Source of the DNA: Candidatus Hydrogenedens sp.
Lineage (GTDB): Bacteria > Hydrogenedentota > Hydrogenedentia > Hydrogenedentales > Hydrogenedentaceae
NCBI GenBank assembly: GCA_035378955.1
Contig: DAOSUS010000002.1
Coordinates: forward strand, 48,231 to 112,230
Direction of reading: 5' to 3'
DNA: 64,000 nucleotides
A program made the translations under genes and the position numbers. The notes below the pieces were generated by a model. It saw only the letters and a list, made by a program, of their open reading frames with translations, did no database searches and was not told the origin of the DNA. Shown piece by piece: positions 28,276-37,418 of the stretch. Numbering within the stretch: position 1 is the stretch's first letter; the number at the start of each line of letters is the position of its first letter.

Positions 28276-29025
28276 ATGCAAGTAGAAGTTATTTCCCATT
28301 GCAATGAGATTAATCGGTGCAATCAACGAGGAGGGCGAATGTTCTCTATTTTTGATTTGTTAGAACGGGAAACGCTGGATATAGAATTAGCCAGTTTTGC
28401 CCTTTATTGGATTAGTCAGGGTGCTTCATTCCTTGTGGGAGCCAATCCCGGGGGAGCAGGGAAAACCACGGTAATGGGTGCTTTACTGAACTTTGTTCCA
28501 TTCAATGTGCCCCTTGTTGCTGCTACAGAGCAGGAAATATTTCAGGGAATAAAACAAGGACAAAATAAGAAGAAAAAGTGTTATATATGTCATGAGATTG
28601 GGGAGGGACATTGGTTTGCCTATCTCTGGGGTTCCGCATTACGAAATTATTTTTCACTATTAGATTATGGGCATATTCTTGCTACCAACCTTCATGCCGA
28701 TGATATAGAAGAGGCATACGACCAGATATGTATTGAAAATCGTGTCTCGGAAAGATATTTCCGCCGGATTAATTTGATGTTTTATATCCGTATTTTATCT
28801 GGATACCGAAGGAGGATAGAAAAGGTATATTTTTCACGAGGAAATATAGCCCACGAGTTGGTTTATGAGGCTAACAAACGGGTGAATTTGATTAGTAATT
28901 ACATAGAAAATCAAATATATTTTAAGAAATGTCAGGATTTCTTAATCTCACATCTCGGGAAACTACATACTATTGAGGAAACACGGCAAGCGTTGCTAAC
29001 ATTTTTACCCGTAGAAATAACCTGA
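28276..29025 (+). CDS. Lone VirB11/GspE-like P-loop ATPase
   Basis: A 249-residue protein with an N-terminal Cys-containing segment, Walker A ANPGGAGKTTVMGALL (about residues 55-70), an acidic motif CYICHEIGEG in the Walker B or Asp-box position, and GHILATNLHADDIEEAYDQI, matching the His-box region of type II/IV secretion ATPases. It is shorter than GspE or VirB11 (over 300 residues) and lacks their N-terminal domains and the tetracysteine motif. No pilus or secretion genes are adjacent. A strong RBS (GAGGAGG) precedes ATG 28276. Confidence 0.65.
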   Translation: MQVEVISHCNEINRCNQRGGRMFSIFDLLERETLDIELASFALYWISQGASFLVGANPGGAGKTTVMGALLNFVPFNVPLVAATEQEIFQGIKQGQNKKKKCYICHEIGEGHWFAYLWGSALRNYFSLLDYGHILATNLHADDIEEAYDQICIENRVSERYFRRINLMFYIRILSGYRRRIEKVYFSRGNIAHELVYEANKRVNLISNYIENQIYFKKCQDFLISHLGKLHTIEETRQALLTFLPVEIT

Positions 29026-29051
29026 TTTTCTTAATCCAATTCAATGTGTTT

Positions 29052-31085
29052 TTATTTCAGGTATTCTATAAGCTGGGAAGGTGAAATAGGGATTTCTTTT
29101 ACACATCGGAAACCAATAAAGGGTGAACGCATTTCCGAATCTGCACTTCGACTTTGGGCAAGGGAAGTTTGGGGAGACGCAAAATCACCGCCCATAATAA
29201 CACGGGGACAAAAATCATCTTGTGAACAATCGGGATTGGCAGGTGTGCTTGTCCATTCGGATACATTTCCTAACATATCAAAACAACCCATAGGGCTTTG
29301 GTCATCAGGATAGGACTTAATAGGTAGTGGAGTATTATTCACATTACCTACATTTGCCGAATTATCCTTCCATACATCGCCCCAGGGATACATTATTTTT
29401 CTTTCTCCCTGTGCGGCTCGTAGCCATTGCCAGACGGTGGGTAGACTTTTTTTGTAATAACTGGCATAAGCGAGAGCATCAAAATAATTTACCATTGTAA
29501 TAGGTAATAAATCCTGTTTATCTGTATTGACATTGAACTCGGGAGAAGGTGGAAGTTCCCAATTTACAGAACCTGATGTGCAGAATGTTTTGTATTGTTC
29601 CTGGGTTACTTCGTTTATATCGATGAAAAATGCGGGGACAGTATATTGTTGGTTGTTCCATGTAACATTCCCTTCAGGAATGAGCACCATTCCCTCATGT
29701 TCGCAAAATATGGCAGAGAGGTAACGAGCACATGAAAATAACAAATCGAATGGAACTGTTTCGCCGGCATTAAATTTTGTTTGTATCTGTTGAAGTAGAG
29801 GTTCCCCCAAACTTAAGTATTGTCGTGCATCATCATCTATGGCTGCCCTATCTTTTGCTTTTTCAGCAAGACGAAGTAGCAATTTGATATAGGTGCTTAC
29901 GGTGGGGACCTGATTACTATTAAGAACGACGAGATTCCCTTCCGAAAGGGCTTCTTGTGCGAGCAATTGTTCTCTATATCGTTCGGCGAAAAATAATCCT
30001 GCAGAACAAAGTAATAGAATAAGGGTAACTAAAGACCAGCCTATTACTTTTGGTGTAAGAAAAGTCTTCCATTTTTTAATTCGTTTTGTTGGATGAGAAA
30101 TAGAGATTTCATCACCAGCGAGCACCAGATTTTTTAATGGCTCTAATGCCTTTCTTAATTCCCCGGCACTCTGGAAACGGTTTTGAGGGTCGGGTTGAAT
30201 GCATTTCTCTACGATTTTATCCAATTCCGGGGGAAGTTCTTTGACGAGTTCTGAAGCCGGTTTTGGAATCCCTGTCGGAACCTGACCTGTTAATATCTCA
30301 TATAACATAATTCCACAACTGTAAATATCTGAACGAGCATCTACATCCCTGCTATTTCGGACCTGTTCTGGGGACATATAGAAAGGTGTACCCATTACAA
30401 CGGAGACACCCGTTAACCTTGTATCTGCCATCAGTTTTGAAATACCGAAATCCATCAGTTTTACAGTGTTTTGTGGAGTAACCATCACATTTTCGGGTTT
30501 GATGTCGCGATGAACTGTAAACTGGTGGGCATATTCCAGAGCGGAACATAACTGGTCAAAGTAAATTAATATCTGTTTCAATGGAAGACGCTGTCCCGGT
30601 AGCATACTTTCCAGAATACCCCGTAGGGATTTCCCTTCGATGTATTCCATAGATATATATAGGATATTTCCTGCAATTCCTATATCATGCACGCGAACAA
30701 TATTGGGATGAGATAATTTTCGGGCAATGCGGGCTTCATTCAAGAAACGGTCAACAATCATGGGGTCTTTGGCAAACTGGGGCAATAATAATTTTAAGGC
30801 GACTTCTTCTTTTAAGGTGTTGTCGAACACCTTATAAATACTGCCCATACCGCCCCTACCGATGAGTTTTACAACGGTATATCGGCTTCCAAAAATTTCT
30901 CCGCGGTGTAATGTCCCCTGTTGAAAATTAGGTGTATTCTTTTCATACGGTATTCGCTCTGCTTTCTTTGTTTCTGCGGTCATGGGACTGATTTTTATGG
31001 CTGGCAATGGAGCCTTGCACTTCTGGCACTGAGTAGCTCCATCGGGATTAATATGATTACATTTTGAACATCTTACCTGTGCCAT
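29052..31085 (-). CDS. Ser/Thr protein kinase fused to formylglycine-enzyme-like (SUMF1) domain
   Basis: A 677-residue protein in four parts. First is an N-terminal zinc ribbon with C6, C9, C20 and C23. Second is a Hanks-type kinase (about 68-330) with GRGGMGSIYK, catalytic HRDIKPENVM and DFGISK, all intact. Third is one transmembrane helix near 352-372. Fourth is an extracytoplasmic domain ending in a SUMF1/FGE-like module (about 475-670) with FFIDINEVTQEQYKTFC, GCFDMLGNVSEWTSTP and GFRCV. The topology puts the kinase inside and the FGE-like domain outside. Such fusions are typical of PVC and related phyla, where the module usually acts as a binding domain. It converges on the ATPase gene with a 26-bp gap. 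Confidence 0.9.
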   Translation of the reverse strand: MAQVRCSKCNHINPDGATQCQKCKAPLPAIKISPMTAETKKAERIPYEKNTPNFQQGTLHRGEIFGSRYTVVKLIGRGGMGSIYKVFDNTLKEEVALKLLLPQFAKDPMIVDRFLNEARIARKLSHPNIVRVHDIGIAGNILYISMEYIEGKSLRGILESMLPGQRLPLKQILIYFDQLCSALEYAHQFTVHRDIKPENVMVTPQNTVKLMDFGISKLMADTRLTGVSVVMGTPFYMSPEQVRNSRDVDARSDIYSCGIMLYEILTGQVPTGIPKPASELVKELPPELDKIVEKCIQPDPQNRFQSAGELRKALEPLKNLVLAGDEISISHPTKRIKKWKTFLTPKVIGWSLVTLILLLCSAGLFFAERYREQLLAQEALSEGNLVVLNSNQVPTVSTYIKLLLRLAEKAKDRAAIDDDARQYLSLGEPLLQQIQTKFNAGETVPFDLLFSCARYLSAIFCEHEGMVLIPEGNVTWNNQQYTVPAFFIDINEVTQEQYKTFCTSGSVNWELPPSPEFNVNTDKQDLLPITMVNYFDALAYASYYKKSLPTVWQWLRAAQGERKIMYPWGDVWKDNSANVGNVNNTPLPIKSYPDDQSPMGCFDMLGNVSEWTSTPANPDCSQDDFCPRVIMGGDFASPQTSLAQSRSADSEMRSPFIGFRCVKEIPISPSQLIEYLK

Positions 31086-31221
31086 TATAAAACCTTTTTT
31101 CTACAAAAAATTTACTTCATATCTATTATATACTTAACAGGAGTTTCTATGAAAAATCTTTCTGCTATACTTAATTTGTTTTGAAATAGTAGATATGTAT
31201 CTAATTAATTCTGGGGTTTGT

Positions 31222-33072
31222 TCACGAAGAGGGGAAACATTGTGTTTGAATTTTTACCAATTCAAAAAAAGTATAAGGGTCTACAAAGGCAACGGTATCT
31301 GTTTTTTGTTGCGTTAAGTCAATAACTGTTTTATGCCAGGTCGGAGATTTTAAGATAGTTCGGATAAATCGGAAGGAGGGTAATGGCTTCTTTGCATATT
31401 CGGCTATGATATCGGAAGATTTTTCTGGAGGTTCCATTAAATCTATGCCCATGCGAACATACGGTAATTTCTTTTCATAACAACCTAACGAGGATATTTT
31501 CTGGGCAGTAATTCCATCGGGCGAGAATCGGGAATATGCTTCAAAGCCATCTTTATCTAAACCTGGGGCATAACCATCAATGATAAACCCTGTAATAGAT
31601 AAGTCGAACCTTTTGCTATAAAACAAATTATGCTCGACCCAGGCATTCCAACCCGCAGGAATGCCGTATTCTCTATGGGAAGCAATTAACATTCCGGGAT
31701 TCAGATAACCTGCCCCACAATCGCCATAGACAAACCAATCTTTCGGGCTTGCATGTGTTCGAACATAGTCGAATACATGAGGAACACGGCGGGACAAATT
31801 GGGATTAAAAGGGAAGATACAGGTAATTTCACCATGTGCTGGGTCAGACCACCATTTGGGCACAGTCTGATTTAACCAGGCGGCAGAGTCGAAGTCTCCC
31901 ATGTAAAAACACACATATACTTTGGGGGCAACTTTACCATCGGAGGTTATATATCCTTGTTGTTTCAAATTCTCAAAGGTTGGTTTCTGATTTTGCGGGT
32001 AAAATGACTTTAACGGATAATGTTGATAAAACGAGGCATTTGCCATACCAGCAAGTCCTAAAGCATCAGCATCCAACACGCCATTAAAAGAAGAAACCAT
32101 CTTGACAAATTCCCATTCGGTTGGCACTCCTTCATGTTTTCCGCCCATTCCTGCTTCTTTCGTATATTTCCATATCCATGGAGTAAAACCGCCTATCTGA
32201 TAAATCATGCCCTTTGCGTTTCTGTACATACTCAATAAAATTTCTCGAAGTATTTTACGGTCTGTTCCCGCGGGTTGTTGAGGTTCATCATTTGCAGGCT
32301 CATCATCCCAGATTCCTAAATCGAAGAAGAAAGCCCTCCGAGATATGAAAAAATCATGATTCATAAGGGTGGCATTTGGGAACGAGGCTGAAGAAGGCTT
32401 TTGAAACCAGTATCCGTCAATGTAATAGGCTAAAAATTCAGGACTGCATAAACCCGTATCTAAAAATTGTTCTTTTGCCCAGAGGTAAGACCGTGCTTTT
32501 AAACTCACGGAGGATATATCGGAATAATCTTTCGGCTTTATCGTAGGGAGAATTTCTAATGTTTCGTTATTTACGAGCCATCGAAGATTTTTTGTAAAAG
32601 GAAGATTTGTTGCGATAACTTTTTGGAAAGCACTTTCATTTGAGGTGTCATATCTCAAACAAATACGATTTTCCAGCCCTGCGATTGTACTGGCAAGATT
32701 AGATGAGGGTTGCACTTTTTCGGAGTATATAACTATTCCCTCGATAAAAGGATGAAATACATTCAGCAAAGTAATCCAATCATCTACCTGTTTTACCTCT
32801 TTTTTGTCTAACCACCCGCCCGATTTCCGAAATTCATTCCACCAAAAATCATCCGTTTCTTTCATAAATCGGACAAATAAGCGTGGTTCTGCACGATTTA
32901 CTATTCCCTGTAAAGAAGCCAATAAATGTCCTGTATCCCAGGCATCGCGAGCGTTGTTTTCGGTGTTCATATCTTTTTCTGTTGACCATGAGAAGTCATA
33001 ATAGTAAATAGGCATAGGTTCTGATATTGCAAAAGGCGGAGCCAAAATTAATAATGAGAGAAAAAACAACAT
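31222..33072 (-). CDS. Exported GxGYxYP-family putative glycoside hydrolase
   Basis: A 616-residue protein with a short N-terminal signal (1-17). The family motif appears as GAGYLNPGM (GxGYxxPG) in a region starting YGDCGAGY. Also visible are LLASLQGIVNRAEPRLFVRF near the start and a YVCFYMGDFDSAAWLN segment. GxGYxYP proteins are predicted carbohydrate-active enzymes found in Bacteroidota, Planctomycetota and similar groups. The activity is not established. It is the last gene of the minus-strand cluster with the HEAT-DUF1080 and Gfo/Idh/MocA genes, 47 bp after the former. AAGGGG precedes ATG 33072. Confidence 0.78.
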   Translation of the reverse strand: MLFFLSLLILAPPFAISEPMPIYYYDFSWSTEKDMNTENNARDAWDTGHLLASLQGIVNRAEPRLFVRFMKETDDFWWNEFRKSGGWLDKKEVKQVDDWITLLNVFHPFIEGIVIYSEKVQPSSNLASTIAGLENRICLRYDTSNESAFQKVIATNLPFTKNLRWLVNNETLEILPTIKPKDYSDISSVSLKARSYLWAKEQFLDTGLCSPEFLAYYIDGYWFQKPSSASFPNATLMNHDFFISRRAFFFDLGIWDDEPANDEPQQPAGTDRKILREILLSMYRNAKGMIYQIGGFTPWIWKYTKEAGMGGKHEGVPTEWEFVKMVSSFNGVLDADALGLAGMANASFYQHYPLKSFYPQNQKPTFENLKQQGYITSDGKVAPKVYVCFYMGDFDSAAWLNQTVPKWWSDPAHGEITCIFPFNPNLSRRVPHVFDYVRTHASPKDWFVYGDCGAGYLNPGMLIASHREYGIPAGWNAWVEHNLFYSKRFDLSITGFIIDGYAPGLDKDGFEAYSRFSPDGITAQKISSLGCYEKKLPYVRMGIDLMEPPEKSSDIIAEYAKKPLPSFRFIRTILKSPTWHKTVIDLTQQKTDTVAFVDPYTFFELVKIQTQCFPSS

Positions 33073-33119
33073 GGTTTTCCCCTTGTATGTTGTTATTCGC
33101 TTTCGTATATATTTTTAAG

Positions 33120-35906
33120 TTACAGTTGTTTTATTCTTATATTTCGGAATTCTACACGGGAGCCATGTCCAAGTAAAGCAATGTGTCCTTCTTCATTAAG
33201 CAAACCGGGGTGTGCCTTTTCATCCGGGCTGGGTTTGCTTGCCAGTTCTTTCAAGTCTGCTGTTAAAATCTCTACTCCATTGACACGGACGGATATTTTT
33301 GAGCCCTGTAAAAGGATTTCTTGCTGGTTCCATTCTCCACATTTTTTTAATGGAGCAGGGATTGCAGGAGCTAACACACCATATATAGAACCGTGATATT
33401 GATACGGTTTTAAACGGCTGTTTTCCGGGGCATTGTCATCTAAAATCTGTATTTCCATTCCATCATACGCGGCATGTTTCATATAAGGAACGCGTAAGCC
33501 GATACCATTATTCGCACCGGGATACAATTTAAACTCAAATCGTAAAATAAAGTCCTTATAAGGCTTTTCTGTAAATAGATTCAAATGGCAGGTAGGTAAA
33601 CAGACTAGTTTCCCAAATTCAGGAACAAATCCGCGAGTATATCCACTCCAACCTTTCAAGTCGTTACCGTTAAATAGGGATGTAAACTGGTTGTCATCGT
33701 TATAGATTATAGGCAGGGCAGCAGGGGCATTTTTACATTTCTCAATATGTTTCTGAATATTTTCTTTTAATGATGCATCATCGATATATTTCAAAGCATT
33801 TTCCAGATAGGGAACCATATCTTGTCCTGTAATGCCGTTTTCGTTGTTTTTATCCGGCAAGGCAATTCGCACCAGTGTTTTGTTAGCAATATCTGCGAAC
33901 TGAGGATTGTTACAATATTTTGCAACAGTCAGGAATGAATCGCTATTGCATATTCCCCCTAAGATGTTAAACATATCCCCTATGTTTTCGGGCCTAATTT
34001 CAATAGCCTGTCCACATATCCATACCTTTTCATCTGGGGCTAAATCGGGCAGGGATAAAAAGCGGATGAGTGTTTTCCATACATCATTACGGTAGGGATG
34101 GTTAGGGTTCTTTTTTAGGAACGCAATTATATTATCAGCAAGTTTCGGATTATCCCAAAGGGCAAGAGCAGAAATGGCACTTTCTATTTTTACCTTGTTT
34201 GTAGAAACATCAGAAGGTAGATTGAGCCATGAAAGGACAAAATCCCGTGCCGCGGTGTCATCTACTTTTGCAAGGATAGAAAGTAATAATCCATATTGTT
34301 CTGGTTTTGCTTTGTCAATTGCAGAAAAGATGGGCTTGCAACGGTCTTCATCCTCTTCACTTCGTAATATTTGAACAAGGGCTTCACTAATAGCGTCTTG
34401 ATTTTGGTTTTTCGGGTTGGTCAATTGTTTGATGAGAGTAGGAACATCCTTCGGCGTGCCCATGAAGGCTATCGCATTGAAAGCCGCTTTTTGGACTTTT
34501 GCATCTTTGTTTTTTGTCTGTTGAAGTGCAAACTTGAAATATTTTTCTGCATGCCGTTGAGCCAGAATGTCCAGAGCAATAACTAATTGTTCTTCCTTCA
34601 GTTTTTTCAGAGACGAACCCAATTCTGCAACGGTTTCCTTTGGGGGTGTTTGAAGAAGAGCCTGTTGAATAGCATTTAAATCGGATTTATCCGAAGTCTC
34701 TTTTAACCGTTTTACCAGAATGGGTATCGCTTTATCTGCATCCATCTTTATTAAGGACTGTATTGCTTTCATTCGAATTTTCTCGTCCGAATGGTTTAAT
34801 AAAGGTGTAATAGCAGGAATAAACAAGGGGTCTGGGGTTTTTCCTACGGCGTCCAGAATTTGATAGACATTGCCACCAGAGGCACTTTTAACAAGTGCTT
34901 CTTTTAATATATTTTTACTTTCTTTTGTATTCGTTTGAGACAAATATTGTAGTGCAACAGCAGATATTTCCGATTGAGGATTGTAAATTTCACGGGCAAA
35001 CAAATCCAGAACATCTTTGGGAGGTAGATAGGCAAATAAATGTAGTATGGCACATATAGCCCCGATATCATTCTCTTTATATGCTTGTTGCAATAGGGCT
35101 TCCAAAATATTTTTCTGTTGGGGCGTTATGCTGCTTTGTTTTGCTACCCTTTCTATCTGTGTGAAGAGCAAAGAATAAAATTGTTTTTTGGCAAGTGGCT
35201 TATCCGCATTTAATTGTGTTTCCAAAAGTTTGTAATATTTTTCGCTGTCATTTTCCAATTGTGCAAGAGCAATTAATATCACTTCTTTTGTTTCGGGTGT
35301 AGCAGAGTTGAATAATTTTTCTAATTCTGTAATTGCTTGAGGATTGCCTATCCCTGCCAGAGCAGAGATAATCCCTTGCTGACATCTTCCTTCGGAATGG
35401 GAAAGGTTTTCACAAAGTTTTTGAAAGCATATATCGTTATTTATCGTTTGCAAGGCACGGATGGCATAATCACAAAGGTCGGGATTACCGATATACCCAG
35501 CGATTGCTTCTACAGCCAGAGGATTTCCCAACATCTGTAGTTCGCTAATTAAAAACGCCTTGATTTGTATATCTTGATTTGCTTGTAGTGCTTTTATAAG
35601 ACCTTTTGCTACGGTGTTTTGGAGTTCTATCGGTTGTGTAGACGCATAATTGACTAATATACGGACGAACAGCCTTGCATTACGGTCATCACCCTGAGGT
35701 TTTATATGCTGACATAGTTCTGCAATTTTTGTTTCGCCCTGTTTGCAGAGTTCTTCACAGATAACATAACTTTCTGAAAGGGACGCAGTCCCTATTTTTT
35801 CTAACCATTGCGTTATGTCTGCCCTTGTTGCAAGGGGAATAAAAAGGAAAATGGCTATAAGGGTAGAAATTGTAAATATTTGTGTTAATTTATTCAATCT
35901 TTTCAT
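33120..35906 (-). CDS. Exported HEAT-repeat protein fused to DUF1080 domain
   Basis: A 928-residue protein with a signal peptide (about 1-28, ending ATRADI). Residues 40-640 are an alpha-helical HEAT/armadillo-type solenoid with repeats such as GNPLAVEAIAGYIGNPDLC and IPAITPLLNHSDEKIRMKAI. Residues about 725-928 form a DUF1080 jelly roll (FTSLFNGNDLKGWSGY, then NNGIGLRVPY and VEFRNIRI). It is very long for DUF1080 proteins. The solenoid probably provides a binding platform for the sugar-processing domain. AAGGAG is eight bases before ATG. It is 12 bp downstream of the Gfo/Idh/MocA gene. Confidence 0.88.
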   Translation of the reverse strand: MKRLNKLTQIFTISTLIAIFLFIPLATRADITQWLEKIGTASLSESYVICEELCKQGETKIAELCQHIKPQGDDRNARLFVRILVNYASTQPIELQNTVAKGLIKALQANQDIQIKAFLISELQMLGNPLAVEAIAGYIGNPDLCDYAIRALQTINNDICFQKLCENLSHSEGRCQQGIISALAGIGNPQAITELEKLFNSATPETKEVILIALAQLENDSEKYYKLLETQLNADKPLAKKQFYSLLFTQIERVAKQSSITPQQKNILEALLQQAYKENDIGAICAILHLFAYLPPKDVLDLFAREIYNPQSEISAVALQYLSQTNTKESKNILKEALVKSASGGNVYQILDAVGKTPDPLFIPAITPLLNHSDEKIRMKAIQSLIKMDADKAIPILVKRLKETSDKSDLNAIQQALLQTPPKETVAELGSSLKKLKEEQLVIALDILAQRHAEKYFKFALQQTKNKDAKVQKAAFNAIAFMGTPKDVPTLIKQLTNPKNQNQDAISEALVQILRSEEDEDRCKPIFSAIDKAKPEQYGLLLSILAKVDDTAARDFVLSWLNLPSDVSTNKVKIESAISALALWDNPKLADNIIAFLKKNPNHPYRNDVWKTLIRFLSLPDLAPDEKVWICGQAIEIRPENIGDMFNILGGICNSDSFLTVAKYCNNPQFADIANKTLVRIALPDKNNENGITGQDMVPYLENALKYIDDASLKENIQKHIEKCKNAPAALPIIYNDDNQFTSLFNGNDLKGWSGYTRGFVPEFGKLVCLPTCHLNLFTEKPYKDFILRFEFKLYPGANNGIGLRVPYMKHAAYDGMEIQILDDNAPENSRLKPYQYHGSIYGVLAPAIPAPLKKCGEWNQQEILLQGSKISVRVNGVEILTADLKELASKPSPDEKAHPGLLNEEGHIALLGHGSRVEFRNIRIKQL

Positions 35907-35918
35907 GGTTGGTTCTCC

Positions 35919-37190
35919 TTATACTTGTAAAGTCCAGGGTGCACGCATGGGTTGGTCAATAAGTCGGTTTGCTTCTTCATCGCCCACAAACACTTGCTTA
36001 ACAGGGTCGAAACGCAAACTTCTGCCCAATTGCATAGCAATCTTTGCCAGATTTACAATGGTGCATGAACGATGTCCATTGGTTTCATTTAGAGGAAACT
36101 TTTCCCGTGTGCGAACAGAATGTGCAAAATCACAAGGCAAAGGCTCAGGATTGGGAAACGAGGCTAATTTTTTCTCAAAATTAGGAATATCCGATTTTAA
36201 GCCCGGGTAAAGTTTCCCTTTAGGTCCTTCGAGATAAGGCAATCCGGGTTTCCCTTCTCCATCGAGAATAATTTCACAGCCATCTTCATAGCGGAGACGA
36301 ATCCATCGGAAAGAACTTACGGCGTCCGGATGTTGAGGTGGTGCGGATACCTCGATTTCTACAGGGCTTGTATCATCTTTGCCTAACAAATATTGGACCG
36401 GGTCTAAATAGTGTTGTCCCATATCCCCCAGTCCACCACCATCGTAATCCCAATATCCGCGGAAGGTTGAATGAACGCGATGGGGATGATAAGGCTTATA
36501 CGGGGCAGGACCTAACCAGAAATCATAATCTAATTCGGGAGGAACTGGTTGCGGTTCTAAATCTGTTTTTCCTGACCAGAAAAATTTCCATGTAAAACCT
36601 GTGGACTCGCCCACATTAACTTTCAAGGGCCAACCTAACATGCCACTGTCCACAACTTTTTTTATTTCGTATGCGGTTGTGCCAAAGCCATAAAAAGTGT
36701 CCTTCATTCGGAACCATGTATTCAGGCGAAATATACGACCATACCGTTGAACTGCTTCTACTACTTTTTTCCCTTCTCCAATGGTGCGGGTCATGGGCTT
36801 CTCGCACCAAATATCCTTACCGGCACGGGCCGCATCAACGGAAATAATGGCGTGCCAATGCGGAGGTGTTGCAATATGCACAATATCAATATCCTCACGA
36901 GCAAGCACTTCACGATAATCTTTGTATCCCTTAACATCCGGTCCTGCTTTTTCCATTGCCTGTTTCAGGTGCTTTTCATCTACATCACAAACAGCCAGTA
37001 GCCGTCCATCTGTGTATCCAATGTGTCCCATTCCCATACCACCAACCCCGATAATAGCACGGGTCAATTCTTCGTTCGGTGAGGCATAGGCTTTACCTCC
37101 TAATATGCGTCTCGGTAGAACCATGAAACCCAATCCTACCGCACCCGACGCCTTTAAAAATTCTCTACGCGTTGTTTTCTTTCGAGACAT
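35919..37190 (-). CDS. Tat-exported Gfo/Idh/MocA family oxidoreductase
   Basis: A 423-residue protein with a twin-arginine signal (TTRREFLKASGAVGLGFMVLP), so it is exported folded with its NAD(P) cofactor. Rossmann fold: AIIGVGGMGMGHIGY. The family motif is CEKPMTRT, with the catalytic Lys in EKP. A C-terminal dimerisation sheet includes GGGLGDMGQHYLDPVQYLLGK. ATG 37190 with GGAGG eight bases upstream is chosen over the frame start at 37211. Extracytoplasmic members are linked to 3-keto-sugar chemistry together with DUF1080 hydrolases, which matches the neighbouring gene. Confidence 0.92.
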   Translation of the reverse strand: MSRKKTTRREFLKASGAVGLGFMVLPRRILGGKAYASPNEELTRAIIGVGGMGMGHIGYTDGRLLAVCDVDEKHLKQAMEKAGPDVKGYKDYREVLAREDIDIVHIATPPHWHAIISVDAARAGKDIWCEKPMTRTIGEGKKVVEAVQRYGRIFRLNTWFRMKDTFYGFGTTAYEIKKVVDSGMLGWPLKVNVGESTGFTWKFFWSGKTDLEPQPVPPELDYDFWLGPAPYKPYHPHRVHSTFRGYWDYDGGGLGDMGQHYLDPVQYLLGKDDTSPVEIEVSAPPQHPDAVSSFRWIRLRYEDGCEIILDGEGKPGLPYLEGPKGKLYPGLKSDIPNFEKKLASFPNPEPLPCDFAHSVRTREKFPLNETNGHRSCTIVNLAKIAMQLGRSLRFDPVKQVFVGDEEANRLIDQPMRAPWTLQV

Positions 37191-37418
37191 ATTTTTATCC
37201 TCCAAAAACATAGGTTACTTATTTATATTAGAACAATCGTTTCTATTATGTATAAATATCATTTTATATTACAAAAAAGAATTCATATAGATGAAGAATA
37301 AAAAAGAGATTTTCGAAAGGATAAGAAGACTATTAACCCTCTATGGGGTAAGTAAATAAGGGATTTTCTAACTTTGTTTTATTCTTCGTGAAAGCATATT
37401 CTATTCTTTTGTGTGCTT

